A stretch of 44,635 bases of DNA from Pseudomonadota bacterium (GTDB lineage Bacteria; Pseudomonadota; Alphaproteobacteria; Rhizobiales; Hyphomicrobiaceae), in NCBI GenBank assembly GCA_023416575.1, contig JAEZHL010000158.1, forward strand, positions 1 through 44,635, given 5' to 3'. This document shows positions 41,147-44,635 of this stretch, piece by piece (the stretch's first letter is position 1; every line of letters starts with the position of its first letter). The notes under the pieces are model-generated. The model was not told the origin of the DNA. It made no database searches and saw only the letters and a list, made by a program, of their open reading frames with translations. The translations under genes and the position numbers were made by a program.

Positions 41147-41542
41147 ATGAGCGAAAAGTCAAAACGCTATTCTGAGGGAATGGACACGCGGCGTTCCGTG
41201 CTGGGCGATGCGTGGGTCGATCGTGCTGAAGCGAACAAAACAGAGTTCGACGCGCCATTTCAGGAGCTCATTACCGAAGCAGCCTGGGGGTATGTCTGGT
41301 CGCGACCGAATTGGACCAAGCGTGAGCGCTCGATCGTGACCATCGCTCTCCTCGCCGCGCTCGGCCAGCACGATGAGCTGGCCATGCACGTGCGCGCCAC
41401 GGCACGGACGGGGGCTACCGCTGAGGATTTGCGCGAGGCGATGCTCCATGTCGCCATCTATGCCGGGGTTCCGACGGCCAATCACGCGATAAAGATCATG
41501 AAGCAGGTTCTTTCGGAACTGCAGTCAGGAGACCAGGAATGA
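41147..41542 (+). CDS. pcaC: 4-carboxymuconolactone decarboxylase
   Basis: A 131-residue AhpD/CMD-fold enzyme, normal size, converting 4-carboxymuconolactone to 3-oxoadipate enol-lactone with loss of CO2. The core is RERSIVTIALLAALGQHDELAMHVRATARTGATAEDLREAMLHVAIYAGVPTANHAI, given here by its key His75/His81 and the YAGVP motif. It is not fused to PcaD, and no pcaD is in the window. It overlaps pcaH by 4 bp (ATGA). The Shine-Dalgarno is weak. Confidence 0.92.
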   Translation: MSEKSKRYSEGMDTRRSVLGDAWVDRAEANKTEFDAPFQELITEAAWGYVWSRPNWTKRERSIVTIALLAALGQHDELAMHVRATARTGATAEDLREAMLHVAIYAGVPTANHAIKIMKQVLSELQSGDQE

Positions 41543-42279
41543 AGAATACGAAGCCTGAAACCGGCGGCTTCTTCCAGCGCGACAGGCTTTGGCATCCGCC
41601 GGCGTTCGCTCCGGGATACAAGAGCACGGTCGTTCGCTCGCCACAGCGCGCGCCGATCGCGTTTCCCAATACGCTGTCGGAAATCACGGGTCCGGTATTC
41701 GGGCAGAGCATGCTGGGTCAGCTCGATAACGATCTGACCATCAACTTCGCAAAGCCCGGCGAAAGCGCCATCGGATCCCGGATCGTCGTGTACGGCAAGG
41801 TGCTGGATGAGAATGCCCGGCCGGTTCCGAATGTGCTGGTCGAATTCTGGCAGGCCAACGCGGGCGGGCGGTACCGCCATAAGAAGGATGGCTATCTCGC
41901 GCCGCTGGATCCTAACTTCGGTGGTTGCGGACGCACGATCACGGACGACGAAGGTAACTACTGGTTCCGCACGATCATGCCTGGTGCCTACCCCTGGCCG
42001 AATGGCATCAACGATTGGCGGCCGGCACATATCCATTTCTCCGTATTCGGACCTGGTTTCGTGCAGCGTCTGATTACGCAGATGTACTTCGAGGGCGATC
42101 CTATGATTTGGAAATGCCCCATCGTCCAAACGATTCCCGATAAGCGCGCCATCGAGAGGCTGATCGCCGCCCTCGACATGGAGGCGACGGTTCCGATGGA
42201 CGCGCGCGCCTACAAATTCGACATCGTGCTGCGCGGCCGCCGCTCGACGCTGTTCGAGAACAAGCTGGAGGGCAACTGA
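41539..42279 (+). CDS. pcaH: Protocatechuate 3,4-dioxygenase beta subunit
   Basis: The iron(III)-binding chain (246 residues) of the intradiol ring-cleaving enzyme that opens protocatechuate to 3-carboxy-cis,cis-muconate. The four iron ligands are present: Tyr112 (GGRYRHKKDGY), Tyr151 (PGAYPWPNG), His164 and His166 (RPAHIHFSVFG). The N-terminal arm WHPPAFAPGYKSTVVRSP is typical. It forms an alpha-beta oligomer with PcaG, whose gene starts 3 bp downstream. Confidence 0.96.
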   Translation: MKNTKPETGGFFQRDRLWHPPAFAPGYKSTVVRSPQRAPIAFPNTLSEITGPVFGQSMLGQLDNDLTINFAKPGESAIGSRIVVYGKVLDENARPVPNVLVEFWQANAGGRYRHKKDGYLAPLDPNFGGCGRTITDDEGNYWFRTIMPGAYPWPNGINDWRPAHIHFSVFGPGFVQRLITQMYFEGDPMIWKCPIVQTIPDKRAIERLIAALDMEATVPMDARAYKFDIVLRGRRSTLFENKLEGN

Positions 42280-42281
42280 TC

Positions 42282-42896
42282 ATGGCGCAGACGCTGAACA
42301 GGTTGAAAGAAACCGCCTCCCAGACGGCTGGCCCTTATGTGCATATCGGGCTCGCGCCGAACATGTGCGGCATTGGCGGCGTTTACCCGGAGGATCTCGG
42401 CGTTCGGATGGTCACTGAGGAGACCAAGGGCGAGCGGATCACGGTAAAAATGCGCATTCTCGATGGCACTGGATCCGTCATCAAGGACGCCATGATCGAG
42501 ATCTGGCAGGCGGATGCTGACGGGCTCTACAATTCTCCGTCAGAACCTCGGGGAAGGGCAGATCCGAATTTCACCGGCTGGGGACGGCAGCCGTCGGATA
42601 TGGAAACTGGCGTCTTCACATTCGAAACCATCAAGCCCGGCCGTGTTCCGATGCCGGACGGGCGACTGCAGGCTCCGCATATCTCGCTCTGGATCGTTGC
42701 GCGCGGTATAAATCTCGGGCTGCAGACGCGCATGTATTTTGGCGACGAGCAACAGGCGAACGCGCAGGACCCGATTCTCACGCGGCTGGAGCACCAGAAT
42801 CGCGTGCCGACCCTGATCGCTCCCCGTAACGGCAATACGTACACCTTCGACATCCACCTTCAGGGTGAGAACGAAACGGTGTTTTTCGACATTTGA
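42282..42896 (+). CDS. pcaG: Protocatechuate 3,4-dioxygenase alpha subunit
   Basis: A 204-residue intradiol-fold subunit without iron ligands. The family start QTAGPYVHIGLAPNMCG and later IEIWQADADGLYN, RGRADPNFTGWGR and APHISLWIVARGINLGLQTRMYF are recognisable. In the family the alpha chain helps form the active-site cavity with PcaH. Same operon as pcaH; the space to pcaB is 3 bp. Confidence 0.96.
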   Translation: MAQTLNRLKETASQTAGPYVHIGLAPNMCGIGGVYPEDLGVRMVTEETKGERITVKMRILDGTGSVIKDAMIEIWQADADGLYNSPSEPRGRADPNFTGWGRQPSDMETGVFTFETIKPGRVPMPDGRLQAPHISLWIVARGINLGLQTRMYFGDEQQANAQDPILTRLEHQNRVPTLIAPRNGNTYTFDIHLQGENETVFFDI

Positions 42897-42899
42897 GCA

Positions 42900-43973
42900 A
42901 TGATGAGCGTCGCCGCTTTCGATCACCCGATCCTTTCTGGCCTCGTAGGTGACCAGGCTGCGGCGGCGCTCTTTTCAATCGACGCCGAGCTTGAAGCGAT
43001 ATTGCGCTTCGAAGTGGCGCTCGCCGAGGCGGAGGCCGAGGAGGGGCTGATCCCTGCAGAGGCAGCACGCGAAGTTGCCCACGCTCTGCCGTCCTTCAAA
43101 CCTGACTTGGGCGACCTGAGGAGCGCCGTCGCGCGTGACGGAGTGCTGATTCCCGCACTGCTTCGTCAGCTCCGCCAAAAGCTCAGCCCGATGGCCGGGC
43201 CTTATCTGCATTTCGGCGCGACGAGCCAGGATGCCATCGACACGGGGCTGGCATTACGGCTGGCGGAGGGCATCACACTCATTGGCGCGCGACTCGACAT
43301 TTTGGCTGGTGCGCTCGAAGCACTCGAGCACCGCGAAAGCGCGACGCCTGTCATGGGGCATACGCGTATGCAGGCAGCCATCATGGTGTCGGCCGGACGC
43401 AAGATTCGCTCATGGCGTGAACCGCTCTTGCGCCACCGCGCGCGGTTGGGAACGGTGGGCGCGGCCGTTACGGTTCTCACCTTTGGCGGCGCGGCAGGTA
43501 CGCTTGAGAAGCTGAGCGATAAAGGGCCCGCCGTCACAGCGCGGCTCGCCAATAAGCTCGGTCTTGGAGTGGTCGCCCATGCGCGTCATTCCGAACGCGA
43601 CGGCATCGCCGATTTCGCTGCATTTCTCTCTCTTGTGACGGGCAGCCTCGGCAAGCTGGGCCAGGACGTGGCGTTGATGGCGCAGAATGAGATGGGGGAG
43701 GTGAAGCTGGCTGGGGGCGGCACATCCTCGGCCATGCCGCACAAGCAGAATCCCGTTAAAGCGGAGATCCTGGTGACGCTGGCCCGCTTCAACGCGACCC
43801 TGTTGGCCGGCATGCACCAATCACTGGTCCATGAGAACGAACGCTCGGGAGCGGCCTGGACGCTCGAATGGATGCTTTTCCCGCAAATGGTCGTGGCGAC
43901 GTGCGCCGGCTTGAGGATTGCGTCGGATCTCGTGGACGGCCTCTCGTTCGTTCCGCGCGCGGCCTCGAACTAG
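42900..43973 (+). CDS. pcaB: 3-carboxy-cis,cis-muconate cycloisomerase
   Basis: Fumarase/aspartase superfamily enzyme (357 residues, the short form seen in rhizobia) that turns 3-carboxymuconate into 4-carboxymuconolactone. The superfamily signature GGGTSSAMPHKQNPVK is at about residues 270-285, and YLHFGATSQDAIDTGLALR and VMGHTRMQAA provide other catalytic-loop residues. Two ATG codons in a row (42900 and 42903) allow either start. It ends the pca run, and a convergent TRAP permease gene follows 61 bp later. Confidence 0.95.
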   Translation: MMSVAAFDHPILSGLVGDQAAAALFSIDAELEAILRFEVALAEAEAEEGLIPAEAAREVAHALPSFKPDLGDLRSAVARDGVLIPALLRQLRQKLSPMAGPYLHFGATSQDAIDTGLALRLAEGITLIGARLDILAGALEALEHRESATPVMGHTRMQAAIMVSAGRKIRSWREPLLRHRARLGTVGAAVTVLTFGGAAGTLEKLSDKGPAVTARLANKLGLGVVAHARHSERDGIADFAAFLSLVTGSLGKLGQDVALMAQNEMGEVKLAGGGTSSAMPHKQNPVKAEILVTLARFNATLLAGMHQSLVHENERSGAAWTLEWMLFPQMVVATCAGLRIASDLVDGLSFVPRAASN

Positions 43974-44034
43974 CCAGTTCGCTTGGCTTCTCGAGATTTG
44001 ATCTGAAGCTATTCGGCGACGACTCTAGTTCGGA

Positions 44035-44635
44035 TCAGCCCTGATAGCCGAGCAGACGCGGCAGCCATAACACCGTTTCCGGCACGAACGTGATGATCGC
44101 CAAAGCGCCGATCATGGCGAACAGGAACGGCAGCACGTCGCGCACGATATCCCAGAGGGGAACACTGGCGATCCGTGTCATGACGAAGAGCAGCAGACCG
44201 TAAGGCGGCGTGATCAACCCGAGCATGATGTTCACGACCACCATGATGCCGAAGTGGACGAGGTCTATGCCGAGCGCCTTGGCAGTTGGAACCAGCACGG
44301 GAATGACGACCAGCAGAATCGTCGTGCCTTCCAGCAGACATCCAAGCAGCAACAACAGCACGTTGACGAGGATAAGGAAGCCGATCGGTGACAGATCGAA
44401 TCCCGTGAGCAGCTGCTTGATGGTGTCGGGAATATTCTCGACAGTCACGACGTAGTTGAAAACGAGCGCGCCGGCGATCAGCATTCCGATCGAGGCAGAC
44501 GTGCGTGCGCTGGCGAGTACCGACTCGTAGAAATCAGCGAAGCTGACGCTGCGATAAATAACGACCGAGATAATCAGTGCGTAGGCGGCGGCAACTGCCG
44601 CGGCCTCGGTCGGGGTGGTCGCGCCAGAGTATATT
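44035..44635 (-). CDS. Second TRAP transporter large permease, N-terminus outside window
   Basis: About 200 C-terminal residues of a DctM-type permease, reading leftward into 44035, with no start inside the window. The first visible residues are IYSGATTPTEAAAVAAAYAL, the family's T-P-T-E-A-A-A motif, followed by GLITPPYGLLLFV and a final hydrophobic helix. It is distinct from the dctM at 32563. Its binding protein and small permease, if present, lie to the right. It brackets the catabolic genes with a second carboxylate importer. Confidence 0.9.
   Translation of the reverse strand, partial: IYSGATTPTEAAAVAAAYALIISVVIYRSVSFADFYESVLASARTSASIGMLIAGALVFNYVVTVENIPDTIKQLLTGFDLSPIGFLILVNVLLLLLGCLLEGTTILLVVIPVLVPTAKALGIDLVHFGIMVVVNIMLGLITPPYGLLLFVMTRIASVPLWDIVRDVLPFLFAMIGALAIITFVPETVLWLPRLLGYQG

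Overview
The window is GC-rich DNA from an alphaproteobacterium, most likely of the order Hyphomicrobiales (Rhizobiales). Pointers are the rnd-lptC/A-lptB-rpoN-ptsN block, an FzlA-type GST-like protein beside queG and uppP, an HWE-family histidine kinase, and a short rhizobial-type PcaB. I cannot name the genus. No tRNA, rRNA, CRISPR array, transposase or phage gene was seen.

Bases 1-24.7 kb are mostly core genome. A translation cluster reads leftward: infC, rpmI, rplT, pheS, a small membrane protein, and pheT (cut by the left edge). infC appears to use a non-canonical AUC start. Next come a GT4 glycosyltransferase, a divergent alpha/beta hydrolase, a lipoprotein with 111-bp tandem coiled-coil repeats, queG, fzlA and uppP. 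The block ptsN, rpoN, lptB, LptC-LptA-LptA fusion, rnd follows. The hpf gene usually found between rpoN and ptsN is not there, and the fusion puts the periplasmic lipopolysaccharide bridge on one polypeptide. Then come a GlsB-like membrane protein with an HWE kinase, modABC behind a ModE-like palindrome, and a peptidoglycan-binding-domain protein.

Bases 25.1 kb to the right end form a catabolic island that appears to turn hydroxylated alicyclic acids (quinate/shikimate type) into protocatechuate and on into the beta-ketoadipate pathway. Uptake is by a TRAP transporter (dctPQM), with a second TRAP permease at the right edge. Ring conversion candidates are a 3-ketosteroid-dehydrogenase-like flavoprotein, an SDR, a zinc alcohol dehydrogenase, an epimerase-like NAD enzyme, an AroQ-like dehydratase with two changed substrate-binding residues, and three TIM-barrel proteins, one being the TIM-barrel/VOC 3-dehydroshikimate dehydratase QuiC. 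Ring cleavage and lower steps are PcaH, PcaG, PcaB, PcaC and a GctAB-type PcaI/PcaJ CoA-transferase; pcaD and pcaF are not in the window. A GntR/FCD regulator sits in the middle, and an almost identical 19-bp imperfect palindrome lies at its own divergent promoter and at the dctP promoter.

The most unusual part is the combination of a KstD-like ring desaturase, an altered AroQ, two DHS-dehydratase-like TIM barrels, and a pair of paralogous alpha+beta-barrel proteins of unknown role, under one probable GntR operator. This may be an undescribed route for dehydrating and aromatising alicyclic acids.
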